From contig VGWD01000001.1 of NCBI GenBank assembly GCA_016873735.1, positions 124,001-188,000 on the forward strand: a DNA stretch of 64,000 nucleotides, given 5' to 3'. Source of the stretch: Ignavibacteria bacterium. GTDB taxonomy: Bacteria > Bacteroidota > Ignavibacteria > Kapaibacteriales > UBA961. Position numbers and translations under genes: made by a program. The notes beneath the pieces are model-generated. The model made no database searches, had not been told where the DNA came from, and saw only the letters and a program-made list of their open reading frames with translations. Within the stretch, counting starts at the first letter, position 1. Each line of letters starts with the position of its first letter. Shown one piece after another: positions 18,344-27,892 of the stretch.

Positions 18344-19324
18344 TCAACGAATATGGCCTGCTATATCGTGCAGGCGTATAATTCCGATGCAATTCCCTTG
18401 TCCATCACATACGGGCACTACGCCAATTTTATGCTCGCGATCTTCCATGAGCGACAATGCCTCCCCTAATGTTGCTTGGGGTTGAATTGTAACCGGAGAA
18501 TGCGACATGATGTGGTGTGCTTTCATCGCAGAAAGATCATCATTGTTTTGTAGACATCTTCGTACATCCCCATCAGTTATGAATCCCAGTATATTTTTAC
18601 CGTTTTCACTAACGATAGCACAGCCCAATCCTTTTTTACTCATGATGATGATTACATCCCTCAACATCATTGTCGATTCAACAAAAGGCAATGCGTCCTC
18701 TCCTGCAATCATCACTGATTCAACTGTAAGCAATAAATTTCTTCCTAATTGACCGGCAGGATGAAATGTGGCAAAGATATCCTTGGTGATCCTAGAGTTA
18801 ACTGTTATCGCTGCAATGAGTGCATTTGTAACTGCAGTCGTCACTAGTAAACTTGAGCTTGGCACAGTATTCAACGGACATGATTCTTTTTCGATGGATG
18901 CATCAATCACAATATCACATGATGTTCCAATTTCAGATTTCACATTTCCGATTATTCCTATCAATGCTGTGGAACGTGTTTTTAGATATGGGATGATAGA
19001 CACCACTTCTTCTGTATTACCACTATTTGAGAAGAGCAATACTATATCACTTGAAGAGATGATTCCGATATCTCCATGAAGTGCCTCAATCGGATGAAGA
19101 AACATTGATTTTTTTCCAATGCTTGTCAAAGTTGAAGCACAACGTTTCGCCATGATCGCTGATTTTCCAACGCCAATGCAGATGACATGTTCTGCATTAC
19201 TGATTAGTTCGGCGGCCTTGGCAATTGACGTCCAGTCCATTCTCTCGCTTACTTGCTTTAATTCATGTATATCATGAATAAAAGATTGTTGCGCAATGTC
19301 CATCAAATGTACATCCTTGCTCAT
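18344..19324 (-). CDS. kdsD: Arabinose-5-phosphate isomerase (KpsF/GutQ/KdsD family)
   Basis: 326 residues from the ATG at 19324, whose ATG overlaps the TGA of the HIT gene (ATGA). An N-terminal SIS domain (GVGKSAIMAKRCASTLTSIG and LLFSNSGNTEEVVSIIPYLK) is followed by HPAGQLGRNLLLTVESVM and two CBS domains. Family members convert ribulose-5-phosphate to arabinose-5-phosphate, the first step toward Kdo for lipopolysaccharide. The expected His in LHPIEALHGDIG is present. The ORF-track start adds 24 unlikely residues. Kdo synthesis implies a Gram-negative outer membrane. No kdsA, kdsB or kdsC gene is adjacent. Confidence 0.92.
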   Translation of the reverse strand: MSKDVHLMDIAQQSFIHDIHELKQVSERMDWTSIAKAAELISNAEHVICIGVGKSAIMAKRCASTLTSIGKKSMFLHPIEALHGDIGIISSSDIVLLFSNSGNTEEVVSIIPYLKTRSTALIGIIGNVKSEIGTSCDIVIDASIEKESCPLNTVPSSSLLVTTAVTNALIAAITVNSRITKDIFATFHPAGQLGRNLLLTVESVMIAGEDALPFVESTMMLRDVIIIMSKKGLGCAIVSENGKNILGFITDGDVRRCLQNNDDLSAMKAHHIMSHSPVTIQPQATLGEALSLMEDREHKIGVVPVCDGQGNCIGIIRLHDIAGHIR

Positions 19325-19665
19325 GCGAATCCTCCGCTTAATTGCTTCCCAGCCAACATATGCATATGTAATTGAAACACAGTCTGACCTCCCCATTCTT
19401 CACAATTCATCACAAGTCTGTATCCTTGGGAATCAAATCCATATTTCAATGCCAAAGCTTGTGCAACTGACATCATTTCCATAAGGATATGTGCATCTTC
19501 GGATTGTAACTCCTGAATTGATCGAATTGTTTTTTTGGGAATGATCAAGCAATGAAACGGTGCTTGAGGATTGATATCCCGAATAACAATCAATACATCA
19601 TTTTCAAGTTCGATGGTGGCAGGTATTTCTCTTGCCATGATCTTGTGAAAAATTGTGTTGCTCAT
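19321..19665 (-). CDS. HIT family nucleotide-binding hydrolase (HinT-like)
   Basis: 114-residue histidine-triad protein starting MSNTIFHKIMAREIPATIE, typical of the HinT branch, which hydrolyses purine nucleoside phosphoramidates. The triad reads FQLHMHML instead of H-x-H-x-H: the first His is Gln, while the middle (catalytic) and last His are kept. The ligand-binding INPQAPFHCLIIPK and GGQTVFQ segments are intact. It is translationally coupled to kdsD through an ATGA overlap. An intrinsic terminator upstream separates it from the giant secreted protein gene. Confidence 0.9.
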   Translation of the reverse strand: MSNTIFHKIMAREIPATIELENDVLIVIRDINPQAPFHCLIIPKKTIRSIQELQSEDAHILMEMMSVAQALALKYGFDSQGYRLVMNCEEWGGQTVFQLHMHMLAGKQLSGGFA

Positions 19666-19689
19666 TGCATTTTCTCAGAACTTCATAAA

Positions 19690-19726
19690 ACAATGCCCTC
19701 TGCGCAAAGAGCACAGAGGGCATTTT
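19690..19726 (-). terminator. Intrinsic terminator after the giant secreted protein gene
   Basis: A 9-bp perfect stem, TGCCCTCTG at 19694-19702 with CAGAGGGCA at 19714-19722, is followed on the minus strand by a T-rich stretch. It lies 19 bases past the stop at 19746 and ends that transcript before the HIT-kdsD unit. T residues on the other side mean it could also work on the plus strand. Confidence 0.8.
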
Positions 19727-19745
19727 ATGTCATTGAAGAATGTGA

Positions 19746-22700
19746 TTAACGAGTAATCGTCATCTTCGCAACTTCGGTATTATTACCGCTGGTCAAACGA
19801 TAGATATATGTTCCGGTTGCAACATTTGCACCGCTATCATCTGTACCATCCCACTCAACTGTGGTTTTGCCGGAATTGACAACACCTTCGAAGAGTGTAC
19901 GTACTGTGCGACCAAACATATCAACGATTTCAAGCTTGGAAACACCTCTATCGCGAACGAAGAAGCTGATACTTGTGCTCATTGAGAATGGATTCGGTAC
20001 ATTCTGCTCAAGAGCTATTGGAGCTGTTTCATCCATTGTGAACTCAAGAACATCAGAGATTGATTTACATGATTCAGTACCTGTAAGATCCATTTGGCTC
20101 AAACGATATTGATATGTAATTCCTGGTTGTACCTTTTCATCTGTATAAGCATAGTCACGAATAACTGTTGAGTTGCCTGCTCCGCGAACAAACTGAATTG
20201 ATTCCCAGTTTGAAGGAACATCACCACGAATGACGCGGCGCTCCACATGGAAGCCGGCATTGTTCTCTTCTGTGGCTGTCTGCCAGAACAAATCAACTGA
20301 ACTATTTCGTTTTTGACCATCAAAATATGTAAGGTCTACAGGAACAACGCAATTTTCATCAGGAGTTGGTTCTGTTGCAAATGACTTGTCACCAAGGAAT
20401 GGTCTAATCAAAGGCAACCATGTACCGCGTGATGCAGTTGGGAAACCTTGGACAGATGCATTACCATCATGAGCCCGGTGACCGAACATTGGGTTTGACA
20501 ATGGAGTTGCCTGAACCCATGTACCTGAAAACGCTGTTCTTTCATAAGCGAATACATTCTTGTTGATCAACTGATTAGCTGCATTCAACTGACGGAAACT
20601 CTTATCAATGTTCAAGTGAACACCACTGACTCCGGGACCCGGAGGATTAATATTATAGTGTGTGATTACCTGACCAACACGAGCTGCTGAAGCACCGAGA
20701 GACAAACCGTCGAGACCAAGCTGAGCTACTGAAGCCCAATATTCGCCAGGAGGCAATACAACCGGCTTATCGAAGAGATATGTGGTATACTGCCCATAGA
20801 AGAGGTCTTTGCGGACATCATCATAGCCACGTTGCTTACCGATTTTAGTACCTGCAATCGGTTGTGCTTGAGGAGCATCTGCACCTCTATACAATGCGAA
20901 AGCAATTGGATCAGGGCTTTGGTTAACTTCTGACATCCATGCTTGGAAACCTTTGATGGTGTCTTGTGTAAGCAATTGGAAACGCATAGCAAACTGACCT
21001 GATGCTGAACCAGCTTCAGGACCAAATGCCAAACGTCCATCGGATGAAGTAAAATCGGCACCAAAAATCCCTGCTCTACTGAAGTCTGGCCACAAACCGC
21101 TTGAGTAAGCTTCTGTGTTCAAACCACGACCATCAACGCGATTTCCTGTTGCGCCTTGTGTAAAGTCCGGCACATCATTTCTTGCGGTTGGAGGATCATA
21201 TGCAAATACAGGACCATAGCGAAGATTATAGAAGCTATAGGTTGTATCATTAGAATTATCGACATCACCACCCTGCACGAAGCAGCTTGCAACGATACGA
21301 TAACGACCAGGAGGACAACGACGAGCATTCCAAGCAGGAACAGTTGACTGTACGATTTGTCCTGGCTTTACGAATGGAATGATTGTGCTACGGCAATAAT
21401 ATGCATCTGCTTTACGAATGTCATCAGATTCTTGAAGAACCTTAACATTGATACTTACTGATGGAGATTGCTTGCCTGTATTATTTGTGATTTTGAAACG
21501 AATCGGCAATTGTGTCATTTGTGAAGCAGGTGTGGTTTGATATGGCCACAATACTTCTACAAGTGACATCTCAATATCAGGAGATTCGTTTGTGTAGATC
21601 AACTTAACATTGTCAACGTAGAAGTCATCATCATCATCCTGAGGTTGTGGAGGAGATGTATGGCGACGAGCACTGACTGATAATCTAAAGCGGAAGTCTT
21701 TAGCAGCTTCATTTGGAGAAAAGATGAGTGAATCAGGAATTCTAAAGAAGATTTTATTGAATTCAACATCTTTACCATCGTCATAAATATTTGAACGCAA
21801 ACCTTGAGCAAGTGTCAAAGCAGAGTCTTTATCATCAGGAAGATATCCCAAACGAACTCCACCTGCACCAAAGACAGTATAAACATAGTTATCTGTTACT
21901 GCTGCACCAACACGACGCTTGTGAACATTCCATACAATATCAGCTGTTGCATTATTGAACTGACGAGCAATATTCTCGATACCATTTGTTGATGGGCGAG
22001 CATATTCGAGTCTCAATTCATCAGGTGTTCCTGGTGCTGCAAGAGTTGTTGCAACTCCATTGAAAATAACGCGAGGTTCCGGGCCAACGATTGTTGCATC
22101 TGCCCAACCGCGACCAAAGTCGCCTTTATTACCTGTTCGCTGATAAGAGATTGTCAAGATTGAACCTTGGGTCTTGCGATTAGGCAAGTGACGAATATCG
22201 ATCGGGAATGAACGGATTTGATCTCCACCAGGACTTGGTACAGGGTCATTTCCGTCGAGAGTAACTCGGTTCAACTTAATAACAGGCGAAGCTGTTTTAA
22301 ATGTTGAACGATTTTTTGCAGTTACAAGTGTACCTGGAACATCACCAACCGCCCATCTTGGTGGTGGTGGATTATAGGTTTCTTCATCACCATTAGATAC
22401 TTCTGCATCATAGTTAACCCATTTCAAGACAGAAGGCATTGGCGTACCGTTAATAACATAATAATCATTAACATCATCACTGAAACCATCGCTATTCAAG
22501 AATGACAAACGGCGCATAACATATAAGTTTCTAGTAACTGTATCATCAAATGGCCATTGATCATTAAGTGAACGATAAATTGAGTCAACACCTTCGGAGA
22601 ACACGAATAATCTCAAACGACCAATCTGGAAGTCAAGGAGTTCATTTGGTTCAAATGGAGGAAACTGCACACGAACGATACCATAAGGGGGTATACCGCT

Positions 22701-24452
22701 CAATGGGCAAGGACCTTGGCCTGGGAATGCAGGAATGCCAGTCCCTTGTCCACCTGCAGCTAAGAAGCTACCTGTTGCAGTTCCACCGGATAACCAACCG
22801 AATTGAACAGTAGCATCAATGTCAGGAGGACAATTGCCAGTCAAGCATCCTACACCTACAGGAACTGAACGTGAGTAAGCAGTTTGTCCGGATGCTTGAT
22901 TAATGATACGCATACGAACACGGAAGTTCAAATCCTGAATGGTGTAATTTACACCGGAAGGACGTGCAGGTAGGCCAACACCTGGGCCTTGAATATCATT
23001 CGTCATGTTTTGGAAAACGGCTGTTGGACGGATCGCACCAAGTTGTGGATGTCCAGCAAACAATTCAGGTTCAGGAGTTGCAATCTCGCGTGTGTATGCA
23101 TCAAGATTTCCAGTTGCATTTAACTCGCGACCGAAATAACGAATTTGTTCAGGAACAACGCGTAATACATTGCGCCATTGCTTAAAGCGAATCGCCAAGC
23201 CATTGGCTGGTGTATTTGAACCATGTCCGGTAGGACCGAGCAATTGGCCTGATACGTCAGAACCTGGATAATTACCTTTTGACAGATATTGTGTGAACTG
23301 TCTTGGGGCTGATTGGAATTCAGTCTGAGTTAAATTCGATTGGCAGTTTGGAAACTTGTAACTGTAGTTTCTGGTGGTTCCATTCAAGCCAATCGTTGTG
23401 TTCATTCTGAAAAAAGCTGCAGCTGAAACTGAAACACCATTAACAACAACAGCACCTTCCAGACGCTCGTAATAAGTATAAACTGAAGAATCGGCTTGAT
23501 CCAATGTTATTTGGAAATTGGCCAAGATTCTTTGGTCATCCTTGGTAAAATTGACAGGACCACCAACTCCAGAAGTCCATGAACCTATCGGTGCAGCATT
23601 TTGAAAATACACAATCAAACGGCGTGTACCATCGGGATTATCTGCTCTTTTGTACCAAACTTGACCGCGATTTTCTTCCGGAAGATCAGGGTTTTGAGAC
23701 AATTGGAGATTACCGTGTGCTGCGGCAATAACAGGCGCATTTGGATTATCACCTAAGCCTGAATTCCCGGTACTACGAATACCAGAAGTTGCTGAACTAG
23801 GGTTGAAGCCAGTTGCCAATTGATAACCATAATCATCAGCCACAGCATCGGTGACAGCACTAGCTGCAGCAGGTCTTGCAAAAAAGTCATCGCGGTATAA
23901 ATTATATCCGGTTCTAGCTCCGGAAGAATTATACTCATAACGAGGACTTGACAATGATATCAACCCATTTGTTGATACATAGAAACTGTCATAACGAACA
24001 CCATTCAAAAAGAACGGGAACCCGATCTTGATCGGGCCTGCATATGCATTATCCGTTGAGTCAGTTGTCAGACCGGGATTCCGAAAAAACGGAAATCCGT
24101 CTGTCAAATCTTTTGTTTGGTTTGGTCCGGTTTGAATCTGCTTCCATTTGATGATCTCGGAAGGTTCAATATCGTTCAATCTATTCAAGAAAGCACGATC
24201 CAAATTTGGACGCCAAAAGTCTCCGGCATCATCGTCGGAATCGACTACATAATAACCGGTGGAAACAGCATGCGCCGTATTATTAGGGCGGCTGTTATTT
24301 GCATTGTTGAGTGCCGGAAAATTAGTGAACGGCTGAGGAAAAGAAGCCGGGAAACGGCTTTTTCTCAGTGTTCCATCTTCCTTACCGCCAGCATAAACGG
24401 CCATGCTCGCCGCGAAGAATGCAAACAGTGCAATGAGGACTCGTTTCTTCAT
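19746..24452 (-). CDS. Giant secreted protein with type IX secretion (type A) sorting domain
   Basis: 1,568 residues from the ATG at 24452, which gives the signal peptide MKKRVLIALFAFFAASMAVYA; the ORF-track start reads through the repeat region upstream and is spurious. The body is beta-rich with many Asn, Gly, Pro and aromatic residues and no enzyme motif that I recognise. A fibronectin-like segment (FHVERRVIRG and YQYRLSQMDLTG) precedes the C-terminal sorting domain: PNPFSMSTSISFFV, FGRTVRTLFEG, VEWDGTDDSG and TGTYIYRLTSG. This C-terminus directs cargo through the type IX system to the cell surface or outside. A surface layer, adhesin or matrix role is likely. The gene stands alone between a repeat-bearing leader and a terminator. 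Confidence 0.88.
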   Translation of the reverse strand: MKKRVLIALFAFFAASMAVYAGGKEDGTLRKSRFPASFPQPFTNFPALNNANNSRPNNTAHAVSTGYYVVDSDDDAGDFWRPNLDRAFLNRLNDIEPSEIIKWKQIQTGPNQTKDLTDGFPFFRNPGLTTDSTDNAYAGPIKIGFPFFLNGVRYDSFYVSTNGLISLSSPRYEYNSSGARTGYNLYRDDFFARPAAASAVTDAVADDYGYQLATGFNPSSATSGIRSTGNSGLGDNPNAPVIAAAHGNLQLSQNPDLPEENRGQVWYKRADNPDGTRRLIVYFQNAAPIGSWTSGVGGPVNFTKDDQRILANFQITLDQADSSVYTYYERLEGAVVVNGVSVSAAAFFRMNTTIGLNGTTRNYSYKFPNCQSNLTQTEFQSAPRQFTQYLSKGNYPGSDVSGQLLGPTGHGSNTPANGLAIRFKQWRNVLRVVPEQIRYFGRELNATGNLDAYTREIATPEPELFAGHPQLGAIRPTAVFQNMTNDIQGPGVGLPARPSGVNYTIQDLNFRVRMRIINQASGQTAYSRSVPVGVGCLTGNCPPDIDATVQFGWLSGGTATGSFLAAGGQGTGIPAFPGQGPCPLSGIPPYGIVRVQFPPFEPNELLDFQIGRLRLFVFSEGVDSIYRSLNDQWPFDDTVTRNLYVMRRLSFLNSDGFSDDVNDYYVINGTPMPSVLKWVNYDAEVSNGDEETYNPPPPRWAVGDVPGTLVTAKNRSTFKTASPVIKLNRVTLDGNDPVPSPGGDQIRSFPIDIRHLPNRKTQGSILTISYQRTGNKGDFGRGWADATIVGPEPRVIFNGVATTLAAPGTPDELRLEYARPSTNGIENIARQFNNATADIVWNVHKRRVGAAVTDNYVYTVFGAGGVRLGYLPDDKDSALTLAQGLRSNIYDDGKDVEFNKIFFRIPDSLIFSPNEAAKDFRFRLSVSARRHTSPPQPQDDDDDFYVDNVKLIYTNESPDIEMSLVEVLWPYQTTPASQMTQLPIRFKITNNTGKQSPSVSINVKVLQESDDIRKADAYYCRSTIIPFVKPGQIVQSTVPAWNARRCPPGRYRIVASCFVQGGDVDNSNDTTYSFYNLRYGPVFAYDPPTARNDVPDFTQGATGNRVDGRGLNTEAYSSGLWPDFSRAGIFGADFTSSDGRLAFGPEAGSASGQFAMRFQLLTQDTIKGFQAWMSEVNQSPDPIAFALYRGADAPQAQPIAGTKIGKQRGYDDVRKDLFYGQYTTYLFDKPVVLPPGEYWASVAQLGLDGLSLGASAARVGQVITHYNINPPGPGVSGVHLNIDKSFRQLNAANQLINKNVFAYERTAFSGTWVQATPLSNPMFGHRAHDGNASVQGFPTASRGTWLPLIRPFLGDKSFATEPTPDENCVVPVDLTYFDGQKRNSSVDLFWQTATEENNAGFHVERRVIRGDVPSNWESIQFVRGAGNSTVIRDYAYTDEKVQPGITYQYRLSQMDLTGTESCKSISDVLEFTMDETAPIALEQNVPNPFSMSTSISFFVRDRGVSKLEIVDMFGRTVRTLFEGVVNSGKTTVEWDGTDDSGANVATGTYIYRLTSGNNTEVAKMTITR

Positions 24453-24515
24453 ATGAAGAACCTTATGCAAAAGTGATACATAATTAATTATATGGAATAA
24501 AATATTTTTCTCTAC

Positions 24516-24569
24516 ATGTGCGGAAATTTCTAAATGTGCGGAAATTTCTAAATGTGCGGAAATTTCTAA
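24516..24569. repeat. Three perfect 18-bp direct repeats with an internal palindrome
   Basis: The unit ATGTGCGGAAATTTCTAA occurs three times back to back at 24516-24533, 24534-24551 and 24552-24569. Each copy carries the perfect 8-bp palindrome GAAATTTC. The array lies 64-117 bases upstream of the giant secreted protein's start, in its leader or promoter region, and 69 bases beyond the purN stop. The arrangement suggests operator sites for a dimeric regulator, but short tandem slippage is also possible. With only three copies and no spacers, it is not a CRISPR array. Confidence 0.9.
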
Positions 24570-24638
24570 CGGTTGATACGATTTAATACACAATTGCGTG
24601 TAAATTGTTAAGAAAAATTGACTTCTCCAACAGAAAAT

Positions 24639-25232
24639 TTATCCCTGTGAATAAATAATTTTACAAAGTTGATTAAGCATCAATGGATAAATCTTGTGCT
24701 CAGCTTCCTTGACTTTCTCCGAAATTGCCTCAGGGGACACACAATCCCGTATGTCTATGCGGCACTGAATCAGTGCCTCTCCTCTGTCGTATTCCTCATC
24801 AACATAATGGATTGTTAGTCCTGTATATGGCATTCTATCCATCCAAACAGCCATATGGACATGGTTTCCATACATCCCTTTACCACCATAATCGGGCAAT
24901 AAAGAGGGGTGCATATTGATGATTTTACCTTTGAAAGCACGAACTAATTCGGCAGGGAGTAATCTCATATACCCCCCTAGAGCAATGATTTCCACATTAT
25001 ACTTTTGTAACAAGGCAATGATTGATGCTCCATCATCGGCTTGTGTTATATGCTCAAAAGGTATAGAAAATTGCTCTGAAACAGTTCTGACTCCAGCATC
25101 TTCCTTGTTTGAAACTACGACCACAACGGTATATGATGCGTCTCTTTTTTGAGAATACCGAATCAAAGCATCGGCATTACTACCTGAACCGGAGGCAAAA
25201 ATGGCAACATTCACTGTGTATTGATGATTCAT
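24639..25232 (-). CDS. purN: Phosphoribosylglycinamide formyltransferase (PurN)
   Basis: 197 residues from the ATG at 25232 (MNHQYTVNVAIFASGSGSNA); the longer ORF-track start is unlikely. The enzyme transfers a formyl group from 10-formyl-THF to GAR in purine synthesis. The N-terminal phosphate loop ASGSGSNADALI, the catalytic INMHPSLLP with Asn and His near residue 107, and the Asp-containing VDEEYDRGEALIQ are all present. Other purine genes in the window (guaB, purA) are not linked to it. Confidence 0.95.
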   Translation of the reverse strand: MNHQYTVNVAIFASGSGSNADALIRYSQKRDASYTVVVVVSNKEDAGVRTVSEQFSIPFEHITQADDGASIIALLQKYNVEIIALGGYMRLLPAELVRAFKGKIINMHPSLLPDYGGKGMYGNHVHMAVWMDRMPYTGLTIHYVDEEYDRGEALIQCRIDIRDCVSPEAISEKVKEAEHKIYPLMLNQLCKIIYSQG

Positions 25233-25287
25233 TGGATGCGATGAACTATGCTGCATTGCGAATGCCGTTATGCTTTCAAATGCAATA

Positions 25288-25295
25288 CAAAAATA
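25288..25295 (-). promoter_or_regulatory. Possible -7 promoter element (TATTTTTG) for purN
   Basis: The minus strand reads TATTTTTG, matching TAnnTTTG, 55 bases upstream of the purN ATG. There is no clean TTTG at the -33 spacing. Confidence 0.4.
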
Positions 25296-25432
25296 CATGC
25301 AAAGTTCTTGTTGAAAATCATGCTTATGCAAGTTGTGGAAAACTTCTCCACCAGGATTGGATAAATGGCCATGGAACTACCCCGTCGGATCAAAACGTTT
25401 ATATTTACAATATTCACATTTTCATTGATATC

Positions 25433-27772
25433 ATGCGCATCAACAAAGCACCTTTTCTTCTTTTTTGTTTAATGGCCTTTACCCTTTTCGCAAGAAATCT
25501 TCAAGCACAAGATCCCAACTCCGTAACAGGGATTCTAACCGGCACAATCATCAATGGAACAACACAAGCGCCTATTGCAGGGGCCACCATTATTGTGAGT
25601 GGAACCAAAATTGGTACCAGAAGCAATGCTCAAGGGAAGTTTGCGCTACGATCCATTCCGGTAGGTATTATCAGTATCAAAGTTTCCGCCATTGGTTTTG
25701 AAGCACGAACTTTGTCAGACATCGCAATAAGTTCAGGAAAACCTGCCACTGTTACGGCATTATTGAGTGAAACTGCTGTTCGACTTGAAGCAACCGAAGT
25801 TGAGGCAAGTTATTTTCAACGCAGCCCTGAAACAATAACCAGTACTCAATTGCTGAATTCCGAAGATGTACGTAGAGCACCGGGGGTACAAGAAGATGTA
25901 ATCAGAGCCGTAGCATTATTGCCCGGAGTTAATGTTACCAGCGCAGGAAGAAATGATCTTATCGTTCGAGGTGGGGCACCATTCGAGAACTTATTCGTAG
26001 TTGATAATATCGAAGTGCCAAATATCAATCACTTTGGATCTCAAGGTTCAACCGGTGGACCACTTTCTTTGATCAATATTGATTTCGTACGAGAAGTAAG
26101 CTTCAGCGCGGGTGGATTTTCATCTCGATTCGGTGAACGCGTTTCATCTCTCACGAATATCACATTGCGAGAAGGAAATGAAGAGCGTTTTGGTGGAGAG
26201 ATAAATTTTTCGGCAACGGGCTTCGGAGTGATTGCAGAAGGACCGATCTCCGATAAAGGCTCTTACTTTGTGAGCGCACGTCGATCATATCTCGACATAC
26301 TATTTAAAGCACTCGGCTTTAGTTTCATTCCCGATTATTGGGATTTTCAAACAAAGGTATCATATCGTTTGGACGAAAAAAACACCCTTTCTTTTCTGAC
26401 AATCGGCGCATTGGACAAAGTAACATTCAATAATGAAGATGAAGAAGATCGATATTCGAATTCTCGCATCAATGCACCCACGCAAGATCAATACTTTTCA
26501 GGTTTGACATGGAAACATTTGATTACCGGTTCAGAAATGAATGGATATGCGCTTGTCACTATTGGAAGAACCTATTCAGCATTTAACACTACTCAAAGAG
26601 ATTCCACCCTTGCAACCCTCTTTAACAATACTTCCAAAGAAGGAGAAAATAGTGTAAGAACGGATCTATTCTTGCAACTATCTCCGGGAACAGAAATCAT
26701 CATTGGGAATATCGTGAAATATGCATCGATGCTTGATTATGATTTATTCCTTGATCCACGATTCAGAAGAAATCTAGAGGGAAAGCCTATAGGACTTTCG
26801 GTGGATAGTACATTCAGTGCATTTCGAAATGCAACTCATGCCACTTTGATCATGAATTCGGAGAATTGGAAAGCAACAATTGGAGCGCGATTGGACTATT
26901 ATGATTTTCTTCAAGAAACGACATATCTCTCTCCTCGACTTACACTATCATATATTCTTAACCCCACGGCAACAATCAATATGAGCATCGGTAGATATTA
27001 TCAATCTCCATCCTTCATTTGGTTGATGGGAGATCCAACAAATCAACAGCAACTTAAAGCTATTAGAGCAGATCAAATTGTATTGGGATATGAATTGCAA
27101 TTGGCTGCTGATTTAAAATTTCAAATAGAAGGTTACTATAAGTGGTATGCGAATTATGCAGCAAGAGTTTTCAGGCCTCAAGCAGTTCTTGCACCAGCAG
27201 GATTTGATGATGTTCAAAATGACATTCCATTCGGACTTGAACCATTGATTAGTTCGTCCACCGGATTTGCACGCGGGGTGGAAGCATTCATTCAAAAGAA
27301 AATGGGCGATATCCCACTATATGGTCTTATGAGCTTAACCATCAATGAATCTAGATTTTCCGGATTGGATGGCATTGAAAGGCCGGGCGCATTCGACACA
27401 AGAATCATCTTTAATCTTGCTGCCGGTTATCGCTTCAATGAAAACTGGGAAATCAGTGCAAAATTCAGGTATTCCTCGGGAGCTCCTTCAACGCCTTTCA
27501 TCGAAAATCAAAATTCCCCACTCTATGGTCAATTAAATTTTGATGAGTATAATGGCGGAATCAGACTTCCCGATTTCCATGCGATGGACTTCCGTCTGGA
27601 TAGAAGATGGAATTTCAAAGGATTCTTATTGATCACATATATAGACATTCAAAATCTCTACAATCGCAAGAATGCAAACAATTTCAGATTCGATCAAAGA
27701 CTTGGAAAAGGAATCGTGAACTTTGCCGGTGCGGGAATCATTCCATCAATCGGTATCAATGTTGAGTTCTAA
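25433..27772 (+). CDS. TonB-dependent outer-membrane receptor with carboxypeptidase-regulatory-like domain
   Basis: 779 residues from the ATG at 25433, giving the signal peptide MRINKAPFLLFCLMAFTLFARNLQA; the ORF track starts 108 codons too early. After cleavage comes a CarboxypepD_reg-like domain (GTIINGTTQAPIAGATIIVS, SNAQGKFALRSIPVG) common in Bacteroidota receptors. The plug domain follows (QEDVIRAVALLPGVNVTSAG, LIVRGGAPFENLFVVDNIEV), then a 22-strand barrel region ending in IGINVEF with a terminal Phe. It imports a substrate, or possibly exports or secures one, using TonB energy. No SusD partner gene is next to it, so a glycan-uptake role is not supported. A strong terminator lies just downstream. 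Confidence 0.92.
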   Translation: MRINKAPFLLFCLMAFTLFARNLQAQDPNSVTGILTGTIINGTTQAPIAGATIIVSGTKIGTRSNAQGKFALRSIPVGIISIKVSAIGFEARTLSDIAISSGKPATVTALLSETAVRLEATEVEASYFQRSPETITSTQLLNSEDVRRAPGVQEDVIRAVALLPGVNVTSAGRNDLIVRGGAPFENLFVVDNIEVPNINHFGSQGSTGGPLSLINIDFVREVSFSAGGFSSRFGERVSSLTNITLREGNEERFGGEINFSATGFGVIAEGPISDKGSYFVSARRSYLDILFKALGFSFIPDYWDFQTKVSYRLDEKNTLSFLTIGALDKVTFNNEDEEDRYSNSRINAPTQDQYFSGLTWKHLITGSEMNGYALVTIGRTYSAFNTTQRDSTLATLFNNTSKEGENSVRTDLFLQLSPGTEIIIGNIVKYASMLDYDLFLDPRFRRNLEGKPIGLSVDSTFSAFRNATHATLIMNSENWKATIGARLDYYDFLQETTYLSPRLTLSYILNPTATINMSIGRYYQSPSFIWLMGDPTNQQQLKAIRADQIVLGYELQLAADLKFQIEGYYKWYANYAARVFRPQAVLAPAGFDDVQNDIPFGLEPLISSSTGFARGVEAFIQKKMGDIPLYGLMSLTINESRFSGLDGIERPGAFDTRIIFNLAAGYRFNENWEISAKFRYSSGAPSTPFIENQNSPLYGQLNFDEYNGGIRLPDFHAMDFRLDRRWNFKGFLLITYIDIQNLYNRKNANNFRFDQRLGKGIVNFAGAGIIPSIGINVEF

Positions 27773-27790
27773 TCTTGATGCATGTCAATC

Positions 27791-27822
27791 AAGGCGATCA
27801 CATTTGATCGCCTTTTTTGTTT
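27791..27822 (+). terminator. Intrinsic terminator after the TonB receptor gene
   Basis: The 10-bp stem AAGGCGATCA/TGATCGCCTT with a CATT loop is followed by TTTTGTTTT. It starts 18 bases after the receptor stop. It overlaps the beginning of the ORF-track version of the helicase gene, which is one reason for choosing the later helicase start. Confidence 0.9.
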
Positions 27823-27892
27823 TGCTCATCATCAATTCCGTAGATTGCATGAAGGGCTCTGTATTCACGATCACACACTATTCTCATTCCTC

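Noticed and set aside
24516-24569. CRISPR array
   Set aside because: The three units are only 18 bp, directly adjacent without spacers, and no cas genes are nearby.
24453-24593. N-terminal extension of the giant secreted protein (EISAHLEISAHLEISAHVE)
   Set aside because: It is translation of the 18-bp repeat array. A normal signal peptide starts at the later ATG, so the repeats are more likely non-coding leader.
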